Both the position numbers and the translations under genes were made by a program. 64,000 bases of DNA from CAZKUN01 sp964555935 (GTDB taxonomy: Bacteria > Armatimonadota > Zipacnadia > Zipacnadales > VGFC01): contig CAZKUN010000011.1 of NCBI GenBank assembly GCA_964555935.1, positions 1 through 64,000 of the forward strand, read 5' to 3'. Positions 18,131-27,670 of the stretch are shown piece by piece. Under the pieces are notes generated by a model. That model ran no database searches. It was not told the DNA's origin and was given only the letters and a program-made list of their open reading frames with translations. How positions within the stretch are numbered: position 1 is the first letter of the stretch; each line of letters begins with the position of its first letter.

Positions 18131-19435
18131 ATGGACGTAGCCCTCAGTTACGGCCGCGGGAAGCTGAACGCGGCCCTGCCGGACGCTAACGTGCGCCATG
18201 TCATGCGCTTCCAGCCGATGCCCGCCATCGCCGACGCGCGCGAGGCGACGCGCCTGGCCGTGAGCGATCCCGTCGGATGCGCACCACTGGCGCAACTCGC
18301 CGACGGGCGCGGTGACGCGTGTATCGTGACTTCCGACATCACGCGCCCCGTGCCGAACGAGGTCATCCTGCCCGTGCTGCTGGGGGTGCTTGCCGGCGCG
18401 GGACTGTCGCCGGAGCGGGTCACGATCCTCATCGGCACCGGCTCGCATCGGGGCAACACGCCCGACGAACTCCGCGAGATGCTTGGCGATGAGACGATGG
18501 ATTCGGGCGCGCGGATCGTTAACCATGACGCGCACGATCCCGACGCTCAAGTGGTGATGGGGGAGACCTCGCGCGGCACGCCGGCCCACATCAATCGCAT
18601 CTACGCGGAGGCCGACCTGAAGCTTGCCGTCTCGCTCGTCGAGCCCCACCTCATCGCGGGCTTCTCAGGCGGGCGGAAGGCCGTCTGCCCGGGTGTCTGT
18701 GGGATGGAGACGTTGCTGCGTTTCCACTCGCCGCCCCTCGTGAACCCCGACGAAGCCTGTGCGGGACAGATCCATGGAAACCCGGCCCATGAGGAATCGC
18801 TGGCAGTGACGCGGCTGGCCGGAGCGCCCGAGCTGATGGTTAACGTCACGCTCGACGAGACACGCCGCATGACGGGCGTCTTTGCCGGTGAACTCGAGGC
18901 GGCGCACCTCGCCGCCGCTGCTCACTCGTACAAACAGGGCCGGTCCGCCATCGACGAACCCGTCGACATCGTGGTAACGAGCGCCGCGGGCTACCCCCTC
19001 GACCTCACCTTCTACCAGAGCGTCAAGGGCATTGCCGGTCCAGTGCCTATCATCAAGCCCGGAGGGACGATCATCATCGCATGTGAGTGCGCGGAGGGCA
19101 TCGGCGATTCGCCGCTCGTCGCCGCTCTCTTCGAGACAGACAAGCTTGAGGATTACGTGCCCCGCGTGAGGGACGCGGCCTACTTTCACATGGACCAGTG
19201 GTATGCCCAGTTCACCAAGATTCGTCGCGTTGCCGGTGAGGTGATGGTCTTCACTGACGGCGTGCCGAACGACGACCTTGCGAAGTGCTTCGTGACGCCC
19301 ATCGACAGCGTCGAAGAGGGCGTCGCCGCGGCACTCGCCAAGCACGGTTCCGACGCGTCGATTGCCGTCTTGCCCGAAGGACCTTACGTCCTATCCTGCC
19401 TAGCGGGAGATCGCGTCGATCAGCAGCAGTTCTAG
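18131..19435 (+). CDS. LarA-family nickel-pincer enzyme (lactate racemase-like 2-hydroxyacid racemase/epimerase)
   Basis: This 434-residue protein belongs to the LarA superfamily, which racemises or epimerises 2-hydroxyacids with a nickel-pincer nucleotide tethered to a Lys. The key residues are present: H106 (IGTGSHRGNT), H173 (VEPHLIAGFSGGRK) and K183, the expected attachment Lys, at spacing close to H108, H174 and K184 of Lactobacillus LarA. The phosphate-binding segment TSDITRPVP is also present. The cofactor-making LarB, LarC and LarE are not in this window. It is the first gene of a likely operon: the heme/HEAT protein starts 23 bp downstream and an SDR follows. LarA homologues have varied substrates, so lactate is not assured; a sugar acid is likely from context. 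Confidence 0.88.
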   Translation: MDVALSYGRGKLNAALPDANVRHVMRFQPMPAIADAREATRLAVSDPVGCAPLAQLADGRGDACIVTSDITRPVPNEVILPVLLGVLAGAGLSPERVTILIGTGSHRGNTPDELREMLGDETMDSGARIVNHDAHDPDAQVVMGETSRGTPAHINRIYAEADLKLAVSLVEPHLIAGFSGGRKAVCPGVCGMETLLRFHSPPLVNPDEACAGQIHGNPAHEESLAVTRLAGAPELMVNVTLDETRRMTGVFAGELEAAHLAAAAHSYKQGRSAIDEPVDIVVTSAAGYPLDLTFYQSVKGIAGPVPIIKPGGTIIIACECAEGIGDSPLVAALFETDKLEDYVPRVRDAAYFHMDQWYAQFTKIRRVAGEVMVFTDGVPNDDLAKCFVTPIDSVEEGVAAALAKHGSDASIAVLPEGPYVLSCLAGDRVDQQQF

Positions 19436-19458
19436 TCGGCTTACCTGGAGGACTCATC

Positions 19459-22400
19459 GTGTCTCGAGCCTGGCCCATCATTGCCGCACTCATGGTCATT
19501 TCCGTCGGACTCCCGGCCCAGGGGATCGGCACGGCGCCTGACATCGATCAAGCCGCCTGGATCTGGTCGCCGGACGGCGGCCCGGATGGCTCGGGACCGA
19601 CGTCATACCTGCGCCGCAAGTTCACTCTCGAGTCGGAGCCGACCGAGGCGACGGTCGTTGTCACCGCAGACAACGGCTTCGAGCTGTTCATTAACATGCA
19701 GAGCATTGCGTTGGAGTTGGACTACGGCGGCGTCTGGTCGAAGGTGAAGCGCTTCCGGATTGAAGAGAGGCTGCACAAAGGCGCGAATATCGTCGCCATC
19801 AAGGGCGAGAACCTGGGCGGCCCGGGCGGGGTGTTGGCGGGGATGCACGTCGGGATGGCCGATGGCACTACGCTTGACTTCGTGTCGGACGCCGAGTGGC
19901 TGAGCCTCGCCGAGACCGATGTTCCTAACTGGACGGAGCCGGACCACGACGACTTCCTGTGGAAGCCGGCGGTCGAGCTGGCCAAGAACGGATTCGGTCC
20001 GTGGGGCAAGCTCACTGTGCCTGGCCTACTCACGGACGCGAAGACGCTGATCTTCGACCGCACCATTCCCGGCGCCCCGCCACCGCCGCCCCCGGACATC
20101 TTCACCGATGCGCCGGAGGACTTCGACTGGCCCGAGGGCATTGTCTACGTCGCCGGCAAGAGCCCGCCCAGCTCCACCACGATGCAGACGGCGATCTGGC
20201 CAATTGCGGGGACGCGCGCGTTCTTCGAGTACGACACCCCCGCCCCGGCCATGTCTGGGCGCAAGCTCCTCAAACTGGCGCCTGGGCCTGGAGCAGAACC
20301 GACGCTCCTTATCGATGCGGGACAGGGCCTGATCGCCGGCCCGACGACGACGTATGACGGGCGGCAAGTGCTCTTCGCGATGGTCCCCGAGGGCGGCAAG
20401 GCGTTTCACATCTACCGGATCAACGCCGACGGCTCGGACCTGACGCAACTGACCGATGGCCCGTGGCAAGACTACGATCCCGCCGTGCTGCCGGATGGGC
20501 GGATTGTCTTCGCCTCGACGCGCATTGGCTCGCGAGAGGAGTACCACGCCAACACCGCGCGGAGCCTGTTCACGCTGAGCGCGGACGGTGAGATCCGGCC
20601 GCTGACCCAGCACATCGTGGCGGATACCGAACCGGAAGTGACCCCGGCCGGACGCGTCGTCTTCGTGCGCCATGACAACTTCATGGAGCGCGCGAAGGTC
20701 GAGACGCACATCCACAGCATTCGTCCCGATGGCACGGGGGGCGAGGTTGTGCTGGGGCCGGATCGCGGCCTGGTGCCATACGACCCGACGTATGGCGCGG
20801 AGGACAACTCCGCATGGCTTCGCAATCTCGGTTTTGGGTGTCCGGCGCCGCTGCCCGATGGGCGCATCGCGTGCATCTCGCACATGGGTCTCACCATCAC
20901 CGGTGCGGCGGCCGACGGTCAGGACAAGCACCGCGTAGAGTGCGATATCACGGCCTACGATATCTCGCCAATGCCCGATGGCAGGTTGCTGGCGAGCACG
21001 CATCGAGGCGTGCTTGCGGTCGTGGACATCGACACCGGCGAGGCGGTTGCCGTCCATCAGGTCGAGGGTGTGTCGGATCTACATTCGGTAGTCTATCTTG
21101 GCCCCCGGGCGAAGCCGGTCGTGATGTCACACGTGGTGTCACCGGACGCGGAGAAGCAGCCCGACAAGACGGGGTATCTGCTCTGTCAGTCCGTCTTCGA
21201 CACCAAGCAAGTCGACGACCAATGGCGGCGCGTGAAGGCGATGCGGGTGATCGCCGGAGACCCGTTCACGGCACGCGCGGCGCGACACCAGTATGGGCAT
21301 ATCGGCACGGAGGGCGTGGAGTTGGGCGAGGTGCCTCTCGCGCCGGATGGATCGTTCTACGTTGAGGTCCCCGCGGACCGCCCGCTGTTCCTCCAGGCGA
21401 TTGACGGCGAGGGCCGGCCGGTCGTCAACGAGATGAGTTGGATCTACGTCCGCCCGGGCGAGACGCGGGCGTGCGTGGGGTGTCATGCCCCGCGGAAGGA
21501 CGCGCCTGCGAGCGCGCTTCCGCTGGCGGCCAATACCGACCCCGTTGATCTCTCCGCCGTTCCCGGGCTGCACCGGTATCGCGCTAATAACGCCGCGAAT
21601 GGCGGCGTGCGCAACCTGCAATTCGACCGGTTCCGCGAGTGCGCGAGTATCGATCTCTACCCACAAGCCGACCTTCGGCCGGGGCGCTCGACCGAAGTTC
21701 AGCGACTCATTGAGAGCCTCCGCGCGGGCCACTCCGACACGAAGCGAGTCGCCGCCCAGCGGCTGGGTATCTTCCGCGAGCGTGACTCCGCGCCCGCCCT
21801 CGCGCTGGCCCTTGGCGACTCCGACCGGGGCGTTCGTCGCGCCGCGGCGATCTCGCTGTCAAGTTGCGGGACGCGCGAATCAGTGCCGCCCCTTCTTGAG
21901 GCGCTCAATGATACAGCGCCTGAGGTCGCTCAGGCCGCTCACGTTGCGCTGGAGCATCTTCTTGGCGGCAGCGTCGCGTTTGACGCCTATGCGGACGCAA
22001 GCGCGCGCCGGCGCCAGGCGGCTGAGTGGCGGAAGCTGGTGAGCGAGAGCGACTGGGACGTGCGGGTCGCTCGACTGATTGAGCGAGTCGTCAGCGACGA
22101 TCCGATCGACGCCCAGCTCGCGATTGAATCGCTTGGTCACATCGGCGGCGACGCGGCGAAGAAGGCGCTTCGCGACTACGCCATGGACGCGCCGACGGAC
22201 GCTCTCAACCCCCGGCTCGCGGCGATCCGAGGTCTGGGCTGGCTGGGTGATGAGGCGGCGGTCCCGCTCCTCAAGCAGGTCATCGAAGAGAACATCATCG
22301 AGATCCCCGCGACGCCCTTCAAAAGCCATGAGCTTGGGTGGAACGCAAGCCCGGACCACCTCGCGGGCGCTGCCGCCGAGTCCCTTGGCCGGATCGGAAC

Positions 22401-23322
22401 GCCGGAGGCGGAGGTCGCGCTCACTGAGTGCTTCGCGCTGTTGCGCGAGTTCTGGTTCTACAGTTTCCGCACCGGCGATCACGAGTGGCTGATGGGGTGC
22501 CACAGCTCCATCCCGCACTACCGGATTCTCGAGGCGTTGGATGCGATGGGGTCAGCGAAGGCAGGCTCCATCGCTACTGCTCTGCTGCGTTCTGTGCCGA
22601 TGGATCCGGATCGCGGGTTGCTCATGATCAACGACGCCTACGAGACCGTCGCGGCTCGTGTCCTGCATCGCTCCGGAATGGCCGGTGGGGCCATCGAGGC
22701 GTGTCTATCGGCGCTCGGTGACGCCAATGCCAGTGCCGATCCGACGCTTGTCGAGGCCGTCACTGCGTCGCCGCCAGCCGTGTCGGTGGGGGTGCTAGAG
22801 CCGGCGTCACGCGCCGCGCAGTTGCTGTCGGTGATTGCGCTCGACGACGCCAATACTCCCCGGATCCGCGCCGCGTTCGAGCGCTTCCGGATGCGCGAAG
22901 CCTCCCGCGAGCGGAGTTGGACGTGTTTCTTCCTGGCGCGGGCGCTGGGCAAGCTCGGCGATGGAGGCTCTGTGGCAGTCCTGCGCGCCGCGTTGGATGA
23001 GGATCCGAACGAAGCCGACATTGGGCTGCCCGACCCGCCGAATGTCTTCCTTCACGATGCGATGACGCCGCTCTATCGCGCGGCCGCGGCGGATGCGCTG
23101 GGCAGGATCGGCGATCCATCGGCGTACCCGACGCTGCTCGCGAACGTGAATGACTTTGGGAACGCGATGGACGTGCGGCAGGCATGCGCTCGGGCCCTCG
23201 GCGGGTTGGCGGATGGCGAGCGGCTGAGCGAGCTGCGCCTCGTGGCGGACGAGTATCCGGAGGTCATCACGCAGCGGACGCTGTGGGAGAGCTGCGAGAG
23301 GGTCGCGGCTCGAGCCAACTGA
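19459..23322 (+). CDS. Secreted beta-propeller/c-type heme/HEAT-repeat protein (hydrazine synthase alpha middle-domain-like)
   Basis: This 1,287-residue protein starts at a GTG at 19459, with GGAGG 7 nt upstream and a signal peptide (VSRAWPIIAALMVISVGLPAQG). An N-terminal beta-sandwich (AAWIWSPDGGPDGSG, FELFINMQ) precedes a TolB-like propeller from about residue 225 (NADGSDLTQLTDGPWQDYDP, LPDGRIVFASTR). One c-type heme motif, CVGCH, lies near 672 within RPGETRACVGCHAPR, the context seen in proteins related to the hydrazine synthase alpha middle domain. After about residue 750 there are HEAT-like repeats to the end (AAQRLGIFRERDSAPALALA and similar). The two diheme relatives at 48369-55552 have a second heme where this one has HEAT repeats. 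It sits between larA-like and SDR genes in one operon. Its role is unknown; export and heme attachment are inferred. Confidence 0.8.
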   Translation: MSRAWPIIAALMVISVGLPAQGIGTAPDIDQAAWIWSPDGGPDGSGPTSYLRRKFTLESEPTEATVVVTADNGFELFINMQSIALELDYGGVWSKVKRFRIEERLHKGANIVAIKGENLGGPGGVLAGMHVGMADGTTLDFVSDAEWLSLAETDVPNWTEPDHDDFLWKPAVELAKNGFGPWGKLTVPGLLTDAKTLIFDRTIPGAPPPPPPDIFTDAPEDFDWPEGIVYVAGKSPPSSTTMQTAIWPIAGTRAFFEYDTPAPAMSGRKLLKLAPGPGAEPTLLIDAGQGLIAGPTTTYDGRQVLFAMVPEGGKAFHIYRINADGSDLTQLTDGPWQDYDPAVLPDGRIVFASTRIGSREEYHANTARSLFTLSADGEIRPLTQHIVADTEPEVTPAGRVVFVRHDNFMERAKVETHIHSIRPDGTGGEVVLGPDRGLVPYDPTYGAEDNSAWLRNLGFGCPAPLPDGRIACISHMGLTITGAAADGQDKHRVECDITAYDISPMPDGRLLASTHRGVLAVVDIDTGEAVAVHQVEGVSDLHSVVYLGPRAKPVVMSHVVSPDAEKQPDKTGYLLCQSVFDTKQVDDQWRRVKAMRVIAGDPFTARAARHQYGHIGTEGVELGEVPLAPDGSFYVEVPADRPLFLQAIDGEGRPVVNEMSWIYVRPGETRACVGCHAPRKDAPASALPLAANTDPVDLSAVPGLHRYRANNAANGGVRNLQFDRFRECASIDLYPQADLRPGRSTEVQRLIESLRAGHSDTKRVAAQRLGIFRERDSAPALALALGDSDRGVRRAAAISLSSCGTRESVPPLLEALNDTAPEVAQAAHVALEHLLGGSVAFDAYADASARRRQAAEWRKLVSESDWDVRVARLIERVVSDDPIDAQLAIESLGHIGGDAAKKALRDYAMDAPTDALNPRLAAIRGLGWLGDEAAVPLLKQVIEENIIEIPATPFKSHELGWNASPDHLAGAAAESLGRIGTPEAEVALTECFALLREFWFYSFRTGDHEWLMGCHSSIPHYRILEALDAMGSAKAGSIATALLRSVPMDPDRGLLMINDAYETVAARVLHRSGMAGGAIEACLSALGDANASADPTLVEAVTASPPAVSVGVLEPASRAAQLLSVIALDDANTPRIRAAFERFRMREASRERSWTCFFLARALGKLGDGGSVAVLRAALDEDPNEADIGLPDPPNVFLHDAMTPLYRAAAADALGRIGDPSAYPTLLANVNDFGNAMDVRQACARALGGLADGERLSELRLVADEYPEVITQRTLWESCERVAARAN

Positions 23323-23335
23323 CGGGAGGCGAACG

Positions 23336-24097
23336 ATGCGATTCGAGAGCAAGACAATCGTGGTGACTGGCGGCGCGATGGGTATCGGTCGCGCTACGGT
23401 CCAGCGGCTCGCCTCTGAAGGCGCGCGGGTGATCATCGCGGATATTGACGAGAATGCCGCCCAGGCGACGATCGAGGCCTTGGGCGACTGCTCGGGCTCG
23501 GGTGTCTTCAATCCCGTGGACTTGTCCGACCCCGAGTCCATCGCCCAGTTTGCTGAACGCGTCGGGCAGATGACGCCTGAGCTTCACGGCTTGGTGAACA
23601 ACTGTGGCATCGCGCATACATGCCCCATCTCCGAGACGGGCGACGACGATTGGGAGCCGCAGGTCACGATAAACCTACGGGCGCCCGTGCTTCTGGCGAA
23701 GCACCTTCTGCCGCTGTTGAAGGCCGGACCGGGCCACATCGTCAATGTCTCGTCCGAAGCGGGGTTTAAGGCACGTTCGGGCTCATGGGTCTACGATGCG
23801 ACGAAGAGCGGGATCTGCGCCGTGACGCGGACGATGGCGGCGGAGTTCGTGGGCTTCGGCATGCGCGCCAACACCGTCGCGCCCGGCTGGACCGTGACGG
23901 AGATGCACTTCGGCGGCGCGCCTGACCCAGCCGCCCGCAAGCGCGAGATGGAGGAGATTAGCGACGCGGGAGGCCTGATCCCACGCCTCGCGCGGCCGGA
24001 GGAGATCGCGGCGGGGATCGTCTTCCTGCTCAGCGATGACGCATCGTACATCACGGCGACGACTCTCCACGTCGACGGCGGCCGCATCGGTCGATAG
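23336..24097 (+). CDS. SDR-family dehydrogenase/reductase
   Basis: This 253-residue NAD(P)-dependent short-chain dehydrogenase has the cofactor motif TGGAMGIG (11-18), NNCG near 88-91, the catalytic Ser at 139-140, Y153 and K157 (VYDATKSG), and the C-terminal HVDGGRIGR typical of classical SDRs. An acidic D36 after the second strand suggests NAD(H) preference. The ATG at 23336 follows GGGAGG. It starts 13 bp after the heme/HEAT gene, making it the third gene of the larA-like operon; a terminator follows. The context suggests oxidation or reduction of a hydroxyacid or sugar acid that the LarA-like enzyme epimerises (inference). Confidence 0.92.
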   Translation: MRFESKTIVVTGGAMGIGRATVQRLASEGARVIIADIDENAAQATIEALGDCSGSGVFNPVDLSDPESIAQFAERVGQMTPELHGLVNNCGIAHTCPISETGDDDWEPQVTINLRAPVLLAKHLLPLLKAGPGHIVNVSSEAGFKARSGSWVYDATKSGICAVTRTMAAEFVGFGMRANTVAPGWTVTEMHFGGAPDPAARKREMEEISDAGGLIPRLARPEEIAAGIVFLLSDDASYITATTLHVDGGRIGR

Positions 24098-24115
24098 ACT
24101 CGGAACCCAATACGG

Positions 24116-24150
24116 AAAGCGCCCCGCCTGATCGTCAGGCGGGGCGCTTT
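24116..24150. terminator. Strong bidirectional rho-independent terminator
   Basis: A perfect 16-bp stem (24116-24131 with 24135-24150) encloses the 3-nt loop TCG. The stem is GC-rich in its core and carries AAA at its left end and TTT at its right end, so it can work in both directions. It lies between the convergent ends of the SDR gene (24097) and the isomerase-like gene (24169). Confidence 0.95.
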
Positions 24151-24168
24151 GATTCTCTATAGAAAGCT

Positions 24169-24939
24169 CTACAGGCCGGCGATGGAGAGCGTGTTCCTCA
24201 GCGTCTCGGCGGCGTCGATCGTCGGCCTGTACTCGAGGCCGATATAGCCGTCGTAGTCGGTCCCGGCGATCGCTTTGAAGACGTTGACGTAGTTGATCTC
24301 ACCCGTGCCCGGCTCGTTGCGGCCCGGGACATCGGCCACATGGAAGTGCCCGATCTTGTCGATGTTCGCGGTGATCGTTGCGATGAGCTGTCCCTCAGTG
24401 ATCTGCTGGTGGTAGATGTCGTAGAGGAGCTTGACGCGCGGGCTGTTGACCTCGTCGAGGATCTCAAACCCCTCGTCCGATGTCGCGAGGTAGTACCCCG
24501 CGTGGTCGACGAGCAAGTTCAGCGGCTCGAGCACGAGCGTGATGCCCTCGGCCTCGGCGACGGGCGCGATGGCCTTGAGCCCGGCGACGATGGCGTTGTG
24601 CTGATCCTCGCGCGGGATGTCTAGCTCGTTGCCCGTGGTGACGATCAGCGTGGGGACGCCGAATTCCTTGGCTTTGGCGATTGACTCCTTGGCGCCCGCG
24701 ACCCATGTTTCCGTCCCCTCTGGGTCGCACAGCGCGGCGTCGGCGGCGACGCAGAAGCCTGCAATCGCCACGCCCTTCTCATCGGTACGCGCGCGGACAG
24801 CCGCGAGGTCTTTGTTGCCCCAGCCCCAGAACTCGACAGCCGGGACGCCTGTCACGGCGACGCGGTCGATGCGGTCGACGAACTCGGGCACGTCGCCAAA
24901 GATCATCTCGATGCAAGCAGACAGCTTCAATTCAGCCAT
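24169..24939 (-). CDS. Hydroxypyruvate isomerase-like TIM-barrel protein
   Basis: This 256-residue protein resembles hydroxypyruvate isomerase and related xylose-isomerase-like sugar isomerases. Likely metal and acid-base residues are E138 (LVLEPLN), D174 (LLYDIYHQQ), H200 (GHFHVADVPGRNEP) and E236 (GLEYRP), all in the family order. The length fits the Hyi family (about 258). There is no signal peptide, so it acts in the cytoplasm. It is transcribed alone, convergent with the SDR gene across the terminator and divergent from the VanX-like gene. It would interconvert hydroxypyruvate and tartronate semialdehyde or a related sugar; the exact substrate is open. Confidence 0.87.
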   Translation of the reverse strand: MAELKLSACIEMIFGDVPEFVDRIDRVAVTGVPAVEFWGWGNKDLAAVRARTDEKGVAIAGFCVAADAALCDPEGTETWVAGAKESIAKAKEFGVPTLIVTTGNELDIPREDQHNAIVAGLKAIAPVAEAEGITLVLEPLNLLVDHAGYYLATSDEGFEILDEVNSPRVKLLYDIYHQQITEGQLIATITANIDKIGHFHVADVPGRNEPGTGEINYVNVFKAIAGTDYDGYIGLEYRPTIDAAETLRNTLSIAGL

Positions 24940-25114
24940 TTCGGTCTCCCTCTATCCATCCCGGGCGGCGCGCGCCCGAGGACAGTCCGATTGATGAACC
25001 AACTGCGCGGCGGTTCCCCACGTGAAGCGAAGTTACCTACGCGGACAAGGAGATTCGCGCGCGCCACCGAAGCGCCCGTCGTGTCGCACCACCCAAGGCG
25101 CGCGGGATACCTCG

Positions 25115-25819
25115 ATGCCGAGCCCGAAGAAGCACAAGAAGATCCGGGAGCCGATGAGCGCCCTGAATAAGGTGAAGCTCATCGAGAACCACGAACCCCT
25201 CGTTGACGTGCGCAAAGCCTGTCCGGGCACGCGCGTCTCGCGCAGGTGCGTGCCGTATCTGCGCGAGACGGTGGCGGACATGGTCAACAATGCGCAGACG
25301 CTGCTGCCCAGTGGCTACACGTTTTGGGTCCGCACGGCGCTCCGCACCATCGAGATGCAGCGCGATGGTTACCTGAACTTCTATCGAGCCCTGGAGACCG
25401 AGCACCCAGACTGGAGCTACGCGACCCTCCGCCGACGGACGAACCAGTACTTCGCGCCCGTCGACGAGAAAGCCCCGCCGGGCCACACCACGGGAGGCGC
25501 GGTTGATGTCGGGCTGATCACGCCCAGTGGACGACCGGCGGAACTCACCCGACCTTACGAGTTCTGGGAGGGAGCGGCGACGTTCATCGAGGGCCTTACG
25601 CCCGCGGCGCGGCGCAATCGGATGACGCTCTACGAGGCGATGATGGGCGCGGGCTTCAGCAACTGTGAGGACGAGTTCTGGCATTACTCGTACGGCGATG
25701 CCGCGTGGGCGGTCCGCACGGGCGTCGATACGTGCTGCTACGGTCTCATTGAGCCGCCGGGCGAGTGGCTCGAACGTCGCCCCGACCTGAAGCACAAGCT
25801 GAATCTCAACCGGCGCTGA
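25115..25819 (+). CDS. D-alanyl-D-alanine dipeptidase (VanX/DdpX-like, peptidase M15)
   Basis: This 234-residue protein resembles VanX-type zinc dipeptidases that cleave D-Ala-D-Ala. The zinc ligands H124 and D131 occur in GHTTGGAVDVGL, and E187 and H190 in DEFWHYSYG, matching the ExxHW-like motif with Tyr after the His. Arg in WVRTALRTIEMQRDG may take the substrate-binding role. The open frame extends to a GTG at 25022, but that has no ribosome-binding site and its 31 extra residues look non-native; I take the ATG at 25115, and 25154 is also possible. There is no signal peptide. It stands alone and ends 3 bp from the convergent WD40 gene. No other resistance gene is near, so recycling of peptidoglycan dipeptide is the likelier role. 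Confidence 0.85.
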   Translation: MPSPKKHKKIREPMSALNKVKLIENHEPLVDVRKACPGTRVSRRCVPYLRETVADMVNNAQTLLPSGYTFWVRTALRTIEMQRDGYLNFYRALETEHPDWSYATLRRRTNQYFAPVDEKAPPGHTTGGAVDVGLITPSGRPAELTRPYEFWEGAATFIEGLTPAARRNRMTLYEAMMGAGFSNCEDEFWHYSYGDAAWAVRTGVDTCCYGLIEPPGEWLERRPDLKHKLNLNRR

Positions 25820-25822
25820 TGG

Positions 25823-27667
25823 CTACTCCCACACCAGCAGCGTCGTGTCCTGACTGGCCGAGATGACTTTGCCCGTCTCGGGGTCGGCCGCAAGCCCGAA
25901 GACGGTCCCCTGGTGGCCCGCCAGCTCGCGGATTCGCGCGCCGGTCGCCACGTCCCATTCGCCGGCGACGCCCGAGCCCCCAGCGTAGATGCTGGCCCCG
26001 TCGGCGGAGAGAGCGATGGCGTAGAGGGCCCCGCCGGCTTCAATCTCCTGCAGAGGTTCGCCGGTCGCCAGATTCCACGAAATGAGCCGCCCATCCCGGG
26101 CGACAGAGACGGCCTGTCCGTCTCCGGTGAACGTCACGCCTTCGACCCAGCCACGATGGGCCTCCATGACGCGCGTCGTGGCCCCGCTCCGGAGGTCCCA
26201 CAGGCGCACCGTTGCGTCGCGCCCGCCGGTGAGCGCGGACTGCCCGTCGGGCGACACGGCAACGCTCAGAACGCCTCCTCGGTGACCCTCGAGTATCTTC
26301 GTAGGCGTGTCGCCCTCAGCGCCCCAGACACGGACAGTGCCGTCGCCGGCGGAGCTGAGCAGGTGGTGCCCCTTGGGCGTGTAGGTGACGGATCGGACGT
26401 AACCAAGGTGGCCCTTCAACTCGCGCAGCAACTCGCCGCCCGGCATCCCATACTCGCGGACGATTCCGTCCTTGCAGCCCGCCGCGACACGCGAGCCGTC
26501 GGCTGATGTTGCTACGCTAAAGGCACCGATGCCGACGCTCCCGATGGTCGCCAGCGCATCGCCCGTCGTCGTATCCCAGACCCGCAGCGTCGAGTCCGCG
26601 GAGCCGCTCACGCAGCGGCCGCCAGGCAGCGTTGCGACCGCCTGCACGGGGCCGCCGTGACGATCCCACGCGACGCGAGGGGAGCCGTCCTCGATGCTGC
26701 TGACAGCGACCTGCCCTCGGCCATAGGAGAGCACCCACTTGCCATCCGGTGACACGCGTATGTGGGCAGCGTAGGCCTCGTGGGGGAACCAACGCAGCAG
26801 AATATCGCCGGTCAGGCGATCCCATCGCCGGATCGACCCATCGCGCGATCCCGTGAGAAGTTGCTCGGGCTCCTTGCAGTAGGCGACGGCGGTGACGGCA
26901 TGACCGTGGTGGCCGGTGAACTTGCCTTGCTGCTCGTGTGAACTCAGGAGCCACTCGGTTGCGGAATGGCGACTACCGACGAGGATCCGCTCGCCGTCCT
27001 CTGAGAGGACGATGCTGCGATCGTGAGTGTAGTAGTCCTTCAGCCAGGTCTTCAGCATCTCGCCAGTCGCGAGGTCGAACTGGGAGATGACCTCATTCGA
27101 TCCGGCGCCGCCCACTACACACGCCGTCTCACCCGCAGCGTCGTAAATGGCCTCGTGGAAGTAGTGCATCTTCCCGGTGATCGAGACCAACTCGTCACCC
27201 GAGTCCAGGTCCCACTCCTTGATGGTCGGCGGCCTGCTGCCGGTGGTCAGCACGTGGGTCTCGTCGGGGGAGTAATGAGCCGACTGCAGGCTCGACTGCT
27301 CTGTTGGCCACTGGCGGATCTCCTCCGCAGTCGTGAGATCGTATTCGCGAACGAGACTGTTGGAGTCGGCGACCAGCAGTCGCGTCCCGTCGGCGCTGAC
27401 GTTGATGCCGGTGACCGACGCGTCAGTGACCGCGTGGCTCTCGACGATCTGCCCGTCGGCCGTGTCCCAGATGTCGACCTTGCCGCCGGCGGCGACCGCG
27501 GCTCGCCCGTCGGGGAGGTAGATGAGGTCGCCGATTCCGGTGCTGTAGCGCATGCGCAGTGTGCCGAGACGCTGGACGGCGCCCTCCGGGAGAGAATCGC
27601 CGAGCCGGTCTTGGGCACAGATGCCGGCTGCAATGAGTATCAGGGCCGTTGCGATGAAGAATCTCAT
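25823..27667 (-). CDS. Secreted WD40-repeat protein, 14 repeats
   Basis: This 614-residue protein has a signal peptide (MRFFIATALILIAAGICAQ) and is made almost wholly of WD40 repeats. I count about 14 blade ends such as IDIWDTADG, IKEWDLDSGD, IRRWDRLTGD, LRVWDTTTGD and VRLWDLRSG, which suggests two seven-bladed propellers. It has no catalytic motif and probably serves as a binding or scaffold protein outside the cytoplasm. It begins 3 bp after the beta-helix gene stop on the same strand and so ends the operon of three secreted proteins (28663-31650, 27671-28666, this gene). A partner cannot be named. Confidence 0.92.
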   Translation of the reverse strand: MRFFIATALILIAAGICAQDRLGDSLPEGAVQRLGTLRMRYSTGIGDLIYLPDGRAAVAAGGKVDIWDTADGQIVESHAVTDASVTGINVSADGTRLLVADSNSLVREYDLTTAEEIRQWPTEQSSLQSAHYSPDETHVLTTGSRPPTIKEWDLDSGDELVSITGKMHYFHEAIYDAAGETACVVGGAGSNEVISQFDLATGEMLKTWLKDYYTHDRSIVLSEDGERILVGSRHSATEWLLSSHEQQGKFTGHHGHAVTAVAYCKEPEQLLTGSRDGSIRRWDRLTGDILLRWFPHEAYAAHIRVSPDGKWVLSYGRGQVAVSSIEDGSPRVAWDRHGGPVQAVATLPGGRCVSGSADSTLRVWDTTTGDALATIGSVGIGAFSVATSADGSRVAAGCKDGIVREYGMPGGELLRELKGHLGYVRSVTYTPKGHHLLSSAGDGTVRVWGAEGDTPTKILEGHRGGVLSVAVSPDGQSALTGGRDATVRLWDLRSGATTRVMEAHRGWVEGVTFTGDGQAVSVARDGRLISWNLATGEPLQEIEAGGALYAIALSADGASIYAGGSGVAGEWDVATGARIRELAGHQGTVFGLAADPETGKVISASQDTTLLVWE

Positions 27668-27670
27668 GCT

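Noticed and set aside
25022..25114. Longer N-terminus for the VanX-like protein
   Set aside because: The GTG at 25022 lacks a ribosome-binding site and the added residues do not resemble the family.
25115..25819. Vancomycin resistance locus
   Set aside because: No VanH, VanA-type ligase or VanRS genes lie nearby; a lone VanX-like dipeptidase is better explained by cell-wall peptide turnover.
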